Source: UBA2040 sp963977135 (GTDB lineage: Bacteria; Bacteroidota; Bacteroidia; Flavobacteriales_D; Crocinitomicaceae). Taken from it: a stretch of DNA of 64,000 nucleotides. Made by a program: the position numbers and the translations under genes. Of the stretch, positions 51,100 through 59,834 are shown piece after piece (position 1 is the first letter of the stretch; the number at the start of each line of letters is the position of its first letter). The DNA is taken from the NCBI GenBank assembly GCA_963977135.1, contig CAXBNN010000013.1:9588-73587 (forward strand), in the 5' to 3' direction. The notes beneath the pieces are model-generated. The model had not been told where the DNA came from and made no database searches. It was given only the letters and a program-made list of their open reading frames with translations.

Positions 51100-52174
51100 A
51101 AGCTTTTTGCAAAAGATAAAAATCGAGAATTACCATGGCTGTCATTGCTTCAACGATAGGAACTGCTCTAGGGACAACGCATGCATCATGTCGACCTTTT
51201 CCTTGAATTTCTCTTGTCTTCAAATCGGCATCTATTGTGTTTTGAATTTTGGCTATTGTTGCAACTGGTTTAAAAGCCACGCGGAAGTAAATAGGCATAC
51301 CATTCGTTATTCCTCCTTGACTTCCTGCGGAGTAATTTGTAGATGTTTTTCCTCCTTCTAAAAATAAATCATTGTGCTCAGAACCATTCTTTGTAACAGA
51401 TTCAAAACCAGCGCCAAACTCAACTCCTTTTACAGCGTTGATTGAAAACAAAGCTTGTCCTAAAACAGCATGAATTTTATCAAAAACAGGTTCACCTAAA
51501 CCGATTGGTAAGTTGACAATTTTACATGCAACACAGCCACCAATGGAATCTCCTGAAGCTTTCGTTTCTTCAATCAAACTTTGCATGTGCATAGCAGTCA
51601 TTGAGTCGGGACATCGGACAATTGAGGTTTCGATTTGGTTATCGGTATATTCTAATTCTGAGCTATGCTGATTTTTCCAAGGTAAACGAATGTCACCAAC
51701 TTGGTCAACAAAACCTTGAAGTTGTATTCCTTTTGAATTTAAATATTGAATGGCAAGTCCGCCTGCAACGACCCTAGCGACCGTTTCTCTAGCGCTACTG
51801 CGTCCTCCACCTCGATAATCGCGAATACCATATTTTTGGTCGTACGTAAAATCTGCATGCGAAGGACGGTATACGTCTTTATTATTGTCGTAGTCCTTGC
51901 TTTTAGCGTCATTGTTACGAATTAGAAATGCAATCGGCGTTCCAGTAGTCTTTCCTTCAAAAATGCCTGAAAGAAACTCGATTTCATCGTCTTCTTTGCG
52001 TTGTGTCGTGATTTTTGACTGACCAGGTTTGCGTTTTGCTACAAAACGGTTCAGTTTTTCAAAATCTATTTCAAAATTACTTGGAAATCCATCTATCGTT
52101 CCGCCAATTCCAACGCCGTGAGACTCACCAAAAGTGCTCAAACGAAGTAATGTACCGAAACTGGATCCTGACAT
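51092..52174 (-). CDS. aroC: Chorismate synthase
   Basis: 360 aa, full length. Signatures: FGTLLRLSTFGESHGVGIGGTIDGFP at the start, YRPSHADFTYDQKYGIRDYRGGGRSSARET (with the conserved His and FMN-site residues), GGITNGMPIYFRVAFKPVATI, and GRHDACVVPRAVPIVEAM. It converts EPSP to chorismate, the last step of the shikimate pathway, using reduced FMN. It follows the phosphohexomutase gene by 3 bp, in one operon. Confidence 0.98.
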   Translation of the reverse strand: MSGSSFGTLLRLSTFGESHGVGIGGTIDGFPSNFEIDFEKLNRFVAKRKPGQSKITTQRKEDDEIEFLSGIFEGKTTGTPIAFLIRNNDAKSKDYDNNKDVYRPSHADFTYDQKYGIRDYRGGGRSSARETVARVVAGGLAIQYLNSKGIQLQGFVDQVGDIRLPWKNQHSSELEYTDNQIETSIVRCPDSMTAMHMQSLIEETKASGDSIGGCVACKIVNLPIGLGEPVFDKIHAVLGQALFSINAVKGVEFGAGFESVTKNGSEHNDLFLEGGKTSTNYSAGSQGGITNGMPIYFRVAFKPVATIAKIQNTIDADLKTREIQGKGRHDACVVPRAVPIVEAMTAMVILDFYLLQKAYA

Positions 52175-52177
52175 AAT

Positions 52178-53587
52178 TTAATTACAGATTGTTTGTTCGC
52201 AGATGGCTAATATTTTTCGAACTTCTTCCAAAGTTGGAGCTTCAGCATACGTTCTCAAAACTGGTTCAGTTCCTGAAGGACGTATCATTAACCAACGGTC
52301 GTCATCAAAGAAATATTTGAATCCATCCAAAGTTTGAACTTCACGGACATTATATTCGCCGAACGATTTGTAAGCATTTGATTTGCAATTTGCTATAATA
52401 GTTTGCTTCAAGTCTTCAGTAATATGTAAATCACTTCTTTCAAAGCCAAATTTTCCAACTATTTCATACACTTCAGCAATCAAATCATCCAAAGATTTAC
52501 CTGATTTGGCCATGTATTCCCAAACGATTAATCCCATCCAGATTCCATCTCTTTCGGGAATATGACCTTTCACGGCGATACCTCCAGATTCTTCTCCACC
52601 AAGTAAAACATCTTCTTCAACCATGATTCCAGCAATGTACTTGAATCCGATTTTCACAACTTCGTACGGAAGATTGTAATGCTCCGCCATCGTTTTCACG
52701 CGAGGAGTTGTACTAAAAGCTGTAGCCACTTTGCCATTCATGGCCTTGTATTTCACTAAATAGTGAATTAATAACAAAATGATATGATGAGAATCTATGA
52801 ATTCACCTTTTCCACTGTACAAACCAATTCTATCGGCATCGCCATCCGTGGCAAGTGCACAATCAATTTTCCCATCGGTTTTGATGAAGTTTTCAAGTTC
52901 CTGTAAATTCTTCGCAATTGGCTCCGGTGCTTGTCCGTAAAAAGAAGGATTCATTTCACAATGCATCAACTTTACATTAGGCAAAATACGCGGCATGACT
53001 TTCTGACCAGCGCCATACATTGCGTCATACATCAAGTTTAATCCACTGTTTGCAATTGCTTCTAAGTCAAAATTTGCTTTAACATGGTCTACATATCTTG
53101 TTTCCATGTCGTGCATTTCCAATAACCCACTTTTCAATGCGTCGTCAAGAGAAATACTTGCTAAATCTAAGCCATGTGTATCTGGAATAATATCTTCTAT
53201 ATCTTGTACCAATTCAGGCGCCAAAGGTCCACCGTAATGAGCTTTTAGCTTGTATCCGTTGTAACTTGGCGGATTGTGACTTGCAGTAAGTACAACTCCC
53301 AGAGATGCTTTCAATTGTTTTGTAGCAAGAGAAACCATAGGAGTAGATACCATTTCGGTTGCCATCAATACTCGTACTCCTTCGTTTACGAACACTTTAG
53401 CGGCTACATCCATGAATAATTTTCCAGCGAATCTGCAGTCGTGACCGATAACTACACTTGGCTCATTGAAATTTTCTTTTAACCATTTCGCCGTTGCAAC
53501 GCTTACTCTAGCGACATTATCTGTTGTAAATTCTTCTGCTATGATGGCTCTCCATCCGTCAGTTCCAAATTTTATTTTTGTTGTCAA
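52178..53587 (-). CDS. Phosphoglucomutase/phosphomannomutase family protein
   Basis: 469 aa, four-domain alpha-D-phosphohexomutase. KFGTDGWRAIIAEEFT at the N-terminus, catalytic Ser in TASHNPPSYNGYK, metal loop DGDADRIG, sugar-binding loop GGEESGG and phosphate-binding RPSGTEPVLRTYAEA. Substrate (glucose, mannose or glucosamine phosphate) cannot be fixed by these motifs. The GTDGWR start is closer to phosphoglucomutase-like Bacteroidota enzymes. First gene of the operon with aroC and the GT-C-like protein, so it may supply a sugar phosphate. Confidence 0.95.
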   Translation of the reverse strand: MTTKIKFGTDGWRAIIAEEFTTDNVARVSVATAKWLKENFNEPSVVIGHDCRFAGKLFMDVAAKVFVNEGVRVLMATEMVSTPMVSLATKQLKASLGVVLTASHNPPSYNGYKLKAHYGGPLAPELVQDIEDIIPDTHGLDLASISLDDALKSGLLEMHDMETRYVDHVKANFDLEAIANSGLNLMYDAMYGAGQKVMPRILPNVKLMHCEMNPSFYGQAPEPIAKNLQELENFIKTDGKIDCALATDGDADRIGLYSGKGEFIDSHHIILLLIHYLVKYKAMNGKVATAFSTTPRVKTMAEHYNLPYEVVKIGFKYIAGIMVEEDVLLGGEESGGIAVKGHIPERDGIWMGLIVWEYMAKSGKSLDDLIAEVYEIVGKFGFERSDLHITEDLKQTIIANCKSNAYKSFGEYNVREVQTLDGFKYFFDDDRWLMIRPSGTEPVLRTYAEAPTLEEVRKILAICEQTICN

Positions 53588-53609
53588 ATCGTTTCGTTTT
53601 TTAAGAGAG

Positions 53610-53617
53610 CAAATATA
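53610..53617 (-). promoter_or_regulatory. -7 box TATATTTG of the phosphohexomutase operon
   Basis: TATATTTG on the minus strand (53617-53610), 22 nt before ATG 53587. Confidence 0.45.
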
Positions 53618-53640
53618 AGGAAATCATTAGGAAAAAGTTG

Positions 53641-53735
53641 AGAGAGAAGAGTTTTAAAGTGAAAAGTGCTTTGCATTATGCTACTCATAACTCTCCACTC
53701 TTTTAAACTTTCCACTTTTTTAAGTTCCCCATAAA
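53641..53735. repeat. Intergenic word repeat (GAGAAGAGTTTTAAAGTGAAAAG)
   Basis: Between divergent genes, AGAGTTTTAAAGTGAAAAGTG (about 53648-53668) is matched in inverted, scrambled form by AACTCTCCACTCTTTTAAAC and TTTCCACTTTTTTAAG (about 53689-53724). It shares ACTCTCCACT with the repeat at 56402-56452. Confidence 0.55.
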
Positions 53736-53809
53736 AAAAGTTAAACCCTCCTTTAAAATTCTTACTCCAATTTAAAACAATTACCTTTCCCTTTCTGTTT
53801 ATTAAAAGT

Positions 53810-54907
53810 ATGATTGGTCACCGTTTTTTAGAATTTGTTCCAGAAGATTTATCGCCCTTTGACAAGTTGTTTGATTTATTCAAGCAATTGCTCACCTATA
53901 CCAGTGGTGATGTGGACGAGGCGATTTCTTGGTTGACGGAATTGGACAAAGAATACAAGATAACAACTCCTGAATACGGTATCGATGATTTTGTCCAAGA
54001 ATTGAAAGATCGAGGTTATCTGAAAGACCAGACCGATGGCAATGGTGGAATGAAAATCACAGCCAAAACCGAACAAAGCATCCGTCAGCAAGCTTTAGAT
54101 CACATTTTTGGAAAACTGAAAAAAGGCAAAGGTGGCGATCACGGTTCTCGTTTTGGAGGAATTGGAGATGAAGCGTCTAGTGATACTAGGAGTTATCAAT
54201 TCGGAGATTCTATGCAAGATATTGCTATGCTGGAATCAATGAAACAGGCTCAAATCAATAACGGGATTGGTGAATTTGCCATGACGGAAAATGATTTGAT
54301 CATTCGTGAAAGTGAATTCAAAACACAAATGAGCACCGTTTTGATGATAGACATTTCGCATTCTATGATTCTTTATGGTGAAGATAGAATTACGCCAGCA
54401 AAGAAAGTTGCTATGGCTTTGGCGGAATTAATCAAACGAAAATACCCGAAAGACACTTTGGATATTTTGGTGTTTGGAAATGATGCTTGGCAAATTGAAG
54501 TGAAGGATTTACCTTATTTGACAGTTGGACCTTACCATACGAATACTGTTGCTGGCCTGGAATTGGCAATGGATTTACTCCGAAGAAGGAAAAGTGCCAA
54601 CAAACAGATTTTCATGATAACGGATGGAAAACCAACCTGTTTGATTGAAGATGGAAAATACTATAAAAACAGCTTCGGCCTTGACGATAAAATATTGAAC
54701 AAATGCTTCAACCTAGCCAAGGCGGCAAGGAGATTGAAAATTCCAGTTACAACCTTTATGGTGGCTTCAGACCCTTATTTGCAAGAGTTTGTGCATGATT
54801 TTACAGAAGCGAACAATGGAAAAGCATTTTACACCTCTTTACAAGGACTCGGCGAGTTTGTATTTGAGGATTTTGAACGGAATAAGAAAAGAACTTTTAG
54901 AAGATAA
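53810..54907 (+). CDS. VWA-domain protein paired with a MoxR-type ATPase
   Basis: 365 aa, no signal peptide, so cytoplasmic. Residues 1-160 are helical and charged; the VWA domain starts ~172 with an intact MIDAS Asp181-x-Ser183-x-Ser185 in LMIDISHSMILYG, followed by AKKVAMALAELIKRKY, then VGPYHTNTVAGLELAMDLL and IFMITDGKPT. In known MoxR/VWA systems the pair acts as a metal- or cofactor-insertion chaperone. It is followed after 6 bp by its ATPase, order VWA then ATPase. Confidence 0.88.
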   Translation: MIGHRFLEFVPEDLSPFDKLFDLFKQLLTYTSGDVDEAISWLTELDKEYKITTPEYGIDDFVQELKDRGYLKDQTDGNGGMKITAKTEQSIRQQALDHIFGKLKKGKGGDHGSRFGGIGDEASSDTRSYQFGDSMQDIAMLESMKQAQINNGIGEFAMTENDLIIRESEFKTQMSTVLMIDISHSMILYGEDRITPAKKVAMALAELIKRKYPKDTLDILVFGNDAWQIEVKDLPYLTVGPYHTNTVAGLELAMDLLRRRKSANKQIFMITDGKPTCLIEDGKYYKNSFGLDDKILNKCFNLAKAARRLKIPVTTFMVASDPYLQEFVHDFTEANNGKAFYTSLQGLGEFVFEDFERNKKRTFRR

Positions 54908-54913
54908 GATTAT

Positions 54914-56389
54914 ATGAAATTACCTCAAACATTAGGAGAATTAAAGAAAAGCGGATATCAGCCAAAATCCATTCAAACGGAAATGCGCGATAATTTGATT
55001 CTTGCTTTGAAAAATAAAACGGAGATTTTCGAAGGAATTATTGGCTACGAAGACACAGTAATTCCAGATATTGAGAGAGCAATTCTTTCTGGTCACAATA
55101 TGAATCTGTTAGGGCTTCGTGGACAAGCGAAAACAAGAATAGCTCGCCAACTTACAGTTCTGTTGGATGAATATACACCAATAATTGAAGGTTCAGAATT
55201 GAATGACGATCCAATGATGCCTATTTCTCAGTTTGGGAAAGAGTTAGTTGCGGCGCACGGTGATAAAACACCGATTACGTGGTTGCATAGAAATGAACGT
55301 TACGTTGAAAAACTAGCAACACCAGATGTTTCTGTGGCGGATTTGATAGGTGATATTGACCCAATTAAAGCAGCAAATCTTAAATTATCTTATTCGGATT
55401 ATCGAGTAATTCACTATGGAATTATTCCTAGAAGTAACCGTTGCATATTTGTTATCAATGAGTTACCGGATTTGCAAGCGCGAATTCAAGTGGCTCTTTT
55501 CAATATTTTGCAAGAGGGCGATGTTCAAATTCGCGGTTACCAATTACGTATTCCTTTGGATATGAAATTTGTGTTCACTGCAAATCCAGAAGATTACACC
55601 AACCGTGGAAGTATTATAACACCATTGAAAGATAGAATTGGAAGTCAAATTTTGACGCATTACCCAACAGACATTAACATTGGAAAGAAAATTACTGCTC
55701 AAGAAGCGAAATTGTCCCCAGATCAGAAAGCAAACATTGTTGTTCCCGATAAAATTGCAACATTAATTGAACGTTTGGCTTTCATGGCAAGAGACAGTGA
55801 ATTCGTGGATGCTAAAAGTGGTGTTTCTGCTCGTTTAACGATTTCATCTTATGAATCTTTGGTAAGTACTATCGAAAGAAGAATGTTAGTGAACGGTGAA
55901 AAGAAAGGAATTGCCAGAATTAGCGATTTACAAGGTGTCTTACCTGCTATCAACGGGAAAGTGGAATTGGTTTACGAAGGCGAACAAGAAGGAGCAGGAG
56001 CGGTTGCTCAGCATTTGGTTTCGTCCTCAATCAAAGAAGAATATTTGTTGAATTACCCCAATCCAAAGAAACTCAAGAAACAAGGCGATAAAAACCCTAT
56101 GCAGCCAATTCAAGAATGGTTTTCTTCGGGAAATCATATTGATTTGATGTTGATGGCTTCTTCAAAAGACTACGAGAAAGCCTTAAAAAGTGTTAGTGGA
56201 CTTGAGAATTATGTAAAATCTGTATTCCCAGGATTAAAAGGAGAAGAACTTCTACTAGAAATGGAATTCGCATTGTACGGCATGGCCGAGCATTCACTTT
56301 TACTAAGAAATAACTTGGTGAAAGGCACTCAATTCAAGGATTTGGTTGGTTCGATATTTTCTGAAGAAGATTTTTTTAGAGGAAACTAA
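54914..56389 (+). CDS. MoxR/Mg-chelatase-type AAA+ ATPase with atypical nucleotide motifs
   Basis: 491 aa. The Walker A region is LLGLRGQAKTR (67-75): the usual second Gly before Lys-Thr is Ala72, Lys73 and Thr74 being kept. The Walker B equivalent is CIFVINELPDL (Asn-Glu in place of Asp-Glu), and FTANPEDYTNRGSIITPLKDRIG gives sensor 1 and the arginine region. The motif changes are compatible with the related family that has GxxGQAK loops, so activity may be retained. It probably remodels a target held by the VWA partner. Forms an operon with the VWA gene. Confidence 0.85.
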   Translation: MKLPQTLGELKKSGYQPKSIQTEMRDNLILALKNKTEIFEGIIGYEDTVIPDIERAILSGHNMNLLGLRGQAKTRIARQLTVLLDEYTPIIEGSELNDDPMMPISQFGKELVAAHGDKTPITWLHRNERYVEKLATPDVSVADLIGDIDPIKAANLKLSYSDYRVIHYGIIPRSNRCIFVINELPDLQARIQVALFNILQEGDVQIRGYQLRIPLDMKFVFTANPEDYTNRGSIITPLKDRIGSQILTHYPTDINIGKKITAQEAKLSPDQKANIVVPDKIATLIERLAFMARDSEFVDAKSGVSARLTISSYESLVSTIERRMLVNGEKKGIARISDLQGVLPAINGKVELVYEGEQEGAGAVAQHLVSSSIKEEYLLNYPNPKKLKKQGDKNPMQPIQEWFSSGNHIDLMLMASSKDYEKALKSVSGLENYVKSVFPGLKGEELLLEMEFALYGMAEHSLLLRNNLVKGTQFKDLVGSIFSEEDFFRGN

Positions 56390-56401
56390 ATTAAAAGTGG
56401 A

Positions 56402-56452
56402 GAGTGTAAAGTGGAGAGTACTTTACACTTTAAAACTCTCCACTTTACACTC
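56402..56452. repeat. Perfect 18-bp inverted repeat (GAGTGTAAAGTGGAGAGT)
   Basis: GAGTGTAAAGTGGAGAGT (56402-56419) is the exact reverse complement of ACTCTCCACTTTACACTC (56435-56452), with loop ACTTTACACTTTAAA. The left part also contains AAAGTGGAGAGT twice in tandem (56395-56406 and 56408-56419). It begins 12 bp past the ATPase stop and may terminate that operon before tatA. Confidence 0.8.
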
Positions 56453-56483
56453 CTAATAAGGTTCTTTTTATAAAGTAATTAGT

Positions 56484-56491
56484 TAGCTTTG
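56484..56491 (+). promoter_or_regulatory. -7 box TAGCTTTG of tatA
   Basis: TAGCTTTG is followed by 4 nt and ATG 56496, the same very short spacing seen at 9652, 16770 and 18600. Confidence 0.55.
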
Positions 56492-56495
56492 TAGC

Positions 56496-56927
56496 ATGCT
56501 TCTGTTTTTAAATGACATCGCGGGTTCTGAGATTCTTTTGATTCTTGTTTTTATATTGATTTTCTTTGGTTCGAAAAGCATTCCTGGTATTGCTCGAACG
56601 ATGGGAAAAACGATTCGTCAAATTAAAGATGCTTCGCAAGAGGTTCAAAATGAGATAAAAAAGTCTGGAGCGAACATCAAAAAGGACATGGATTTGACCG
56701 GAATTATTAGGGAAACGGCGAGTGATATTCGTAAACCCTTGGATCAAATGGCAGTGGATGTTAACGAAGCAATGGATACGTCAAGAAAGCCATACACGCC
56801 TCCTAGACAAATGCCGAAACCCGAAGAAATAGTTGAAGGGGAAGCACCTACAAAGGTAGATGTAATTCCACCGGAACCGACTAGTCCTCCTGAATCGACG
56901 AATCCAACTGAACCGACAAATTCTTAA
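56496..56927 (+). CDS. tatA: TatA/TatE family twin-arginine translocase subunit
   Basis: 143 aa. One N-terminal membrane segment (about 7-24, AGSEILLILVFILIFFG), the hinge GSKSIPGIAR, and an amphipathic helix (TMGKTIRQIKDASQEVQNEIKK). The tail is Pro/Glu/Thr-rich (PPEPTSPPESTNPTEPTNS). It would form the pore of the Tat system that exports folded proteins; the DUF1501 protein of this window carries a Tat signal. tatC is not in the window. The downstream nitroreductase gene starts after 6 bp. Confidence 0.9.
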   Translation: MLLFLNDIAGSEILLILVFILIFFGSKSIPGIARTMGKTIRQIKDASQEVQNEIKKSGANIKKDMDLTGIIRETASDIRKPLDQMAVDVNEAMDTSRKPYTPPRQMPKPEEIVEGEAPTKVDVIPPEPTSPPESTNPTEPTNS

Positions 56928-56933
56928 AGTAGA

Positions 56934-57521
56934 ATGAAATACAATCTGTCAGAAATTACAGAAGTTATTCGCAACCGTCGAACGATTTATCCAGAGTTCT
57001 TTAGCGATCGTAAAGTGCATCGCGAACAAATAGAACTGTTGTTGAATAACGCAATTTGGGCTCCTACGCATGGAAACACACAGCCTTGGCGATTCAAAGT
57101 TATGATGGAAGACGCATTGCCAAAACTGAGCGATTTCATGGTTAGTACTTACAAAGAGCTAACTCCCGTTGATCAACATAGTGAATTGAGAATTGCTAAA
57201 ATGACCAATCGTCCGCGCAAAAGTTCTGCAGTAATAGCAATTTGTATGGAGCGACAAGCTAGCGAAAAGATATCTGAACAAGATGAAATGTTAGCTGTAG
57301 CCTGTGCTGTCCAAAATATACATTTGACTTGCACAGCATACGGATTGGGAGGTTTTTGGGCTACTCCAGGAATAATCCATAGTCAACAAATGAAAGATTA
57401 TCTTGGTTTGGGCGAAAAAGACAAATGTTTAGGCTTGTTTTTTGTTGGTTATCCAGCAGGCGAATGGCCAAAAGGTCAGAGAAAACCGATAGAATATATT
57501 ACAGAATGGAAAACCCAGTAG
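56934..57521 (+). CDS. Nitroreductase family protein (FMN)
   Basis: 195 aa. IRNRRTIYPEFFSDRKVHREQIELLLNNAIWAPTHGNTQPWRFKVM is the conserved FMN-binding N-terminal pattern; ACAVQNIHLTCTAYGLGGFWAT and GLFFVGYPAGEWPKG follow. It fits the YdjA/SagB-like small nitroreductases. Substrate not inferable. Second gene of the tatA operon; its end overlaps the next gene by 16 bp. Confidence 0.92.
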   Translation: MKYNLSEITEVIRNRRTIYPEFFSDRKVHREQIELLLNNAIWAPTHGNTQPWRFKVMMEDALPKLSDFMVSTYKELTPVDQHSELRIAKMTNRPRKSSAVIAICMERQASEKISEQDEMLAVACAVQNIHLTCTAYGLGGFWATPGIIHSQQMKDYLGLGEKDKCLGLFFVGYPAGEWPKGQRKPIEYITEWKTQ

Positions 57522-57901
57522 ATCACACGATTGATTTGGGGTTTGTCAATTATGTTCAGCACCCTGAAAATAAAAATTACATCGTTTTTCGATTTGCCGA
57601 TGGTCAGCGCGCAGAAACATTTGAATTCTTACTAGTTGAACAGAAGCTTTGGTTTGAAAAAGGGGAGGAAGTCAAGCGAAATAAACCCTATTTTATGTAT
57701 GCTGTTCACAAATCTGATTTTAAAAAAGTTGAACAGATAAACTACGACACCGAAGCAAAACATAAAAAACCTATTATTCCGTTTAAAGCCTTGCGCTGGT
57801 CATTATTAATGTTCTCATTTTTTGTATTGGTTTTGGCTACGGTTGGTTATTGTAAAGCGCAAAACAAGCTAGTTGAATCAAAAGTTATTACCGGAAAATA
57901 A
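57506..57901 (+). CDS. Small membrane-anchored protein of unknown function
   Basis: 131 aa from ATG 57506, which overlaps the nitroreductase stop by 16 bp; the alternative earlier start (57425) would overlap 97 bp and is unlikely. The N-terminal ~90 residues form a charged soluble domain (FVNYVQHPENKNYIVFRFAD, EFLLVEQKLWFEKGEEVKRN), and one membrane segment (ALRWSLLMFSFFVLVLATVG) is near the C-terminus. No family recognised. Probably tail-anchored; operon with tatA. Confidence 0.65.
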   Translation: MENPVDHTIDLGFVNYVQHPENKNYIVFRFADGQRAETFEFLLVEQKLWFEKGEEVKRNKPYFMYAVHKSDFKKVEQINYDTEAKHKKPIIPFKALRWSLLMFSFFVLVLATVGYCKAQNKLVESKVITGK

Positions 57902-57953
57902 ATGGTTATAGTTTAATAGACAATTATCAGTATTTTCAGCGAAAAATAAGTAC

Positions 57954-58724
57954 ATGAAAATTTCTCTAACCTTCGTGATTCTTTCAATGCTCGGTTTTTC
58001 TGCGTTTGGTCAGGAAATTAAAGAGGTAAGAGAAAAATTTCCCACTCATTTTGCTTTTCAATTGAGAGGTTTGGTTCCAAATAAGTTTTCAGAACAGAGA
58101 ACCAATACAGTTTTCAATGACACGTTAACTTCTTCCATTAAATCGAATTATGGTTTTTCTTTTGGTGGAGTTATTCGAAGAAGATATACCGATAGACTTG
58201 GTATTGAAATGGGTTTAAATATCTGCAAACGATATTACGATGTTTCAACAGGTATTCCGGATAGTAATCAATTCTTTACAAAAGATTTCGCATTCACTAA
58301 TTTTGAATTACCTGTTAATGGATTGGTTTTCATTAAATTAAGTGAACGTTTTTTCACCAATGCTGGTTTGGGAATTAGCGCTATTTACAAACCATCGAGT
58401 GTGGCTGCTGAGGAATTCAAGGAAAATAAAGGTGAGTTTTCAATGGCGGGAATCGTTGAAAAGAAATTCAACTTGAACATAAACGCACAATTAGGCTTTG
58501 AGTTTGTGAGCGATAGAAGTGGAATCTTTTATCTAGGCGGATCCGCGCATATTCCTACAGGAACTCTTTTCTATTTTTATTCAAAATACAATTATGCGAA
58601 TTCGGATATTTTCAGCGCGGTAGTTTATAATCAACGTTCTCCATTTTTTACATTAGACTTGCGGTTTTATTTCCCGACAATCAAAAACAAAGGTGACCAA
58701 CCACTGCGCGGTCCAATAGAATAA
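57954..58724 (+). CDS. Outer-membrane beta-barrel protein
   Basis: 256 aa. Signal peptide 1-19 (SAFG-Q). Barrel-type alternating strands: HFAFQLRGLVPNKF, SNYGFSFGGVIRRRYTDRLG, GLVFIKLSERFFTNAGLGIS, LNINAQLGFEFVSDRSGIF and PFFTLDLRFYFPT. Same general class as the protein at 728-1588 but no close similarity. Starts 52 bp after the previous gene and 1 bp before the cupin gene, suggesting it shares its message with the cupin. Confidence 0.75.
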   Translation: MKISLTFVILSMLGFSAFGQEIKEVREKFPTHFAFQLRGLVPNKFSEQRTNTVFNDTLTSSIKSNYGFSFGGVIRRRYTDRLGIEMGLNICKRYYDVSTGIPDSNQFFTKDFAFTNFELPVNGLVFIKLSERFFTNAGLGISAIYKPSSVAAEEFKENKGEFSMAGIVEKKFNLNINAQLGFEFVSDRSGIFYLGGSAHIPTGTLFYFYSKYNYANSDIFSAVVYNQRSPFFTLDLRFYFPTIKNKGDQPLRGPIE

Positions 58725-58725
58725 T

Positions 58726-59199
58726 ATGATTCCTAAAAAAGCACAAGAATACATTGACAAGCTAGGTCTATTGCCTCACCCAGAAGGTGGATTTTACAAA
58801 GAAACCTACAGAAGTGCAGTGAAAACAGGCGATAGAAACCTAATGACAGCGATTTATTTCTTAATCACTTCCAACAATATTTCTCGTTTCCATAGAATCA
58901 AAAGCGACGAAATGTGGTATTTCCATGACGGTAGTCCACTTTCAGTTCATACTTTGGACAAAGAAAATGGTCACCAAGTTCATAAAGTTGGATTGAACCT
59001 TTCAAATGGTGAAAACCCTCAACTTCTAGTTCCAGCAAATACTATTTTTGGAAGTTCCTTAGATGAGGAAAATGCATTTTCGCTCGTATCCTGCACAGTA
59101 GCTCCAGGATTTGATTTTGCCGATTTCGAATTGTTTACCACACAAGATTTGCTTAGTCAATTTCCAGATTATGAGGAGATTGTGCGGAAAATGAGTTAG
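58726..59199 (+). CDS. Cupin_5 (DUF985) protein
   Basis: 157 aa, cytoplasmic. GLLPHPEGGFYKETYRS is the family signature start; FHRIKSDEMWYFHDGSPLSVH carries the cupin metal-binding His/Glu set; VSCTVAPGFDFADFELFT ends the barrel. The reaction is unknown; the family is a conserved sugar-binding-like cupin. Starts 1 bp after the outer-membrane barrel stop. Its 3' end overlaps that of the leftward lipoprotein gene by 4 bp. Confidence 0.9.
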   Translation: MIPKKAQEYIDKLGLLPHPEGGFYKETYRSAVKTGDRNLMTAIYFLITSNNISRFHRIKSDEMWYFHDGSPLSVHTLDKENGHQVHKVGLNLSNGENPQLLVPANTIFGSSLDEENAFSLVSCTVAPGFDFADFELFTTQDLLSQFPDYEEIVRKMS

Positions 59200-59834
59200 C
59201 TAATATTTTGAAACTCATTTACTATATAAACAATAAAGGAACCAGTGAATATAGTTCCAATTCCGAACCAAGTCCATCGTTTAACTTGTTTGTTTCGATA
59301 GTATACATCAACTTTTCTAATGTTGCTATCAGATATTTCGAGAATTCCGTTTTTTAGGTTGAGTGAATCAACGTAAATGTGTGTTTGGTAAACAAAATTC
59401 TTATCTGCGCGCTTATTCTGCAGTTTTCCTTTCGGATGTTCCTTCATATAATTGTATACCGAGACTCTTTTTTTTATGGATTCGTCACTTTTATTCAAAG
59501 GCGAAAACTCACCAATAAGAATAGCGTTTTCGACACAATCGGATTTCCATTTTTTGTATTCTTTTTTGATTTGGCCCATGTATTCAGGACCAAATCGAGC
59601 GTTTTTTAAACTGAACAAGCTGTCACCAAAATGGACAACATAGTAATTTTCTCTTTTCCTATCAGAATAAGACTTGCTTTCCCCATAGTTCTTTATTGTG
59701 TTTACCACGTTTCTATTGGTATCCGTTAAAATTCTATGTTGGTAATGTCCGCATGAAAACAGAAAGAATATTGATAAACCAGTAACGACAAAAGCGGCGC
59801 CTTTCGTAAAATGTTTTTTTAAAATTGATTTCAT
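59196..59834 (-). CDS. Lipoprotein with C-terminal membrane segment, unknown function
   Basis: 212 aa. Signal with lipobox LFSC (Cys28, then GHYQHR). The middle is a charged soluble domain (residues ~45-180), and a hydrophobic segment (TWFGIGTIFTGSFIVYIVN) lies near the C-terminus. Overlaps the upstream gene by 4 bp (59831-59834), so the two are coupled. No family recognised. Confidence 0.65.
   Translation of the reverse strand: MKSILKKHFTKGAAFVVTGLSIFFLFSCGHYQHRILTDTNRNVVNTIKNYGESKSYSDRKRENYYVVHFGDSLFSLKNARFGPEYMGQIKKEYKKWKSDCVENAILIGEFSPLNKSDESIKKRVSVYNYMKEHPKGKLQNKRADKNFVYQTHIYVDSLNLKNGILEISDSNIRKVDVYYRNKQVKRWTWFGIGTIFTGSFIVYIVNEFQNIS

Noticed and set aside
56395..56452. Possible CRISPR repeat-like pattern
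   Set aside because: Only a tandem pair and an inverted copy of one word, no regular spacers and no cas genes.
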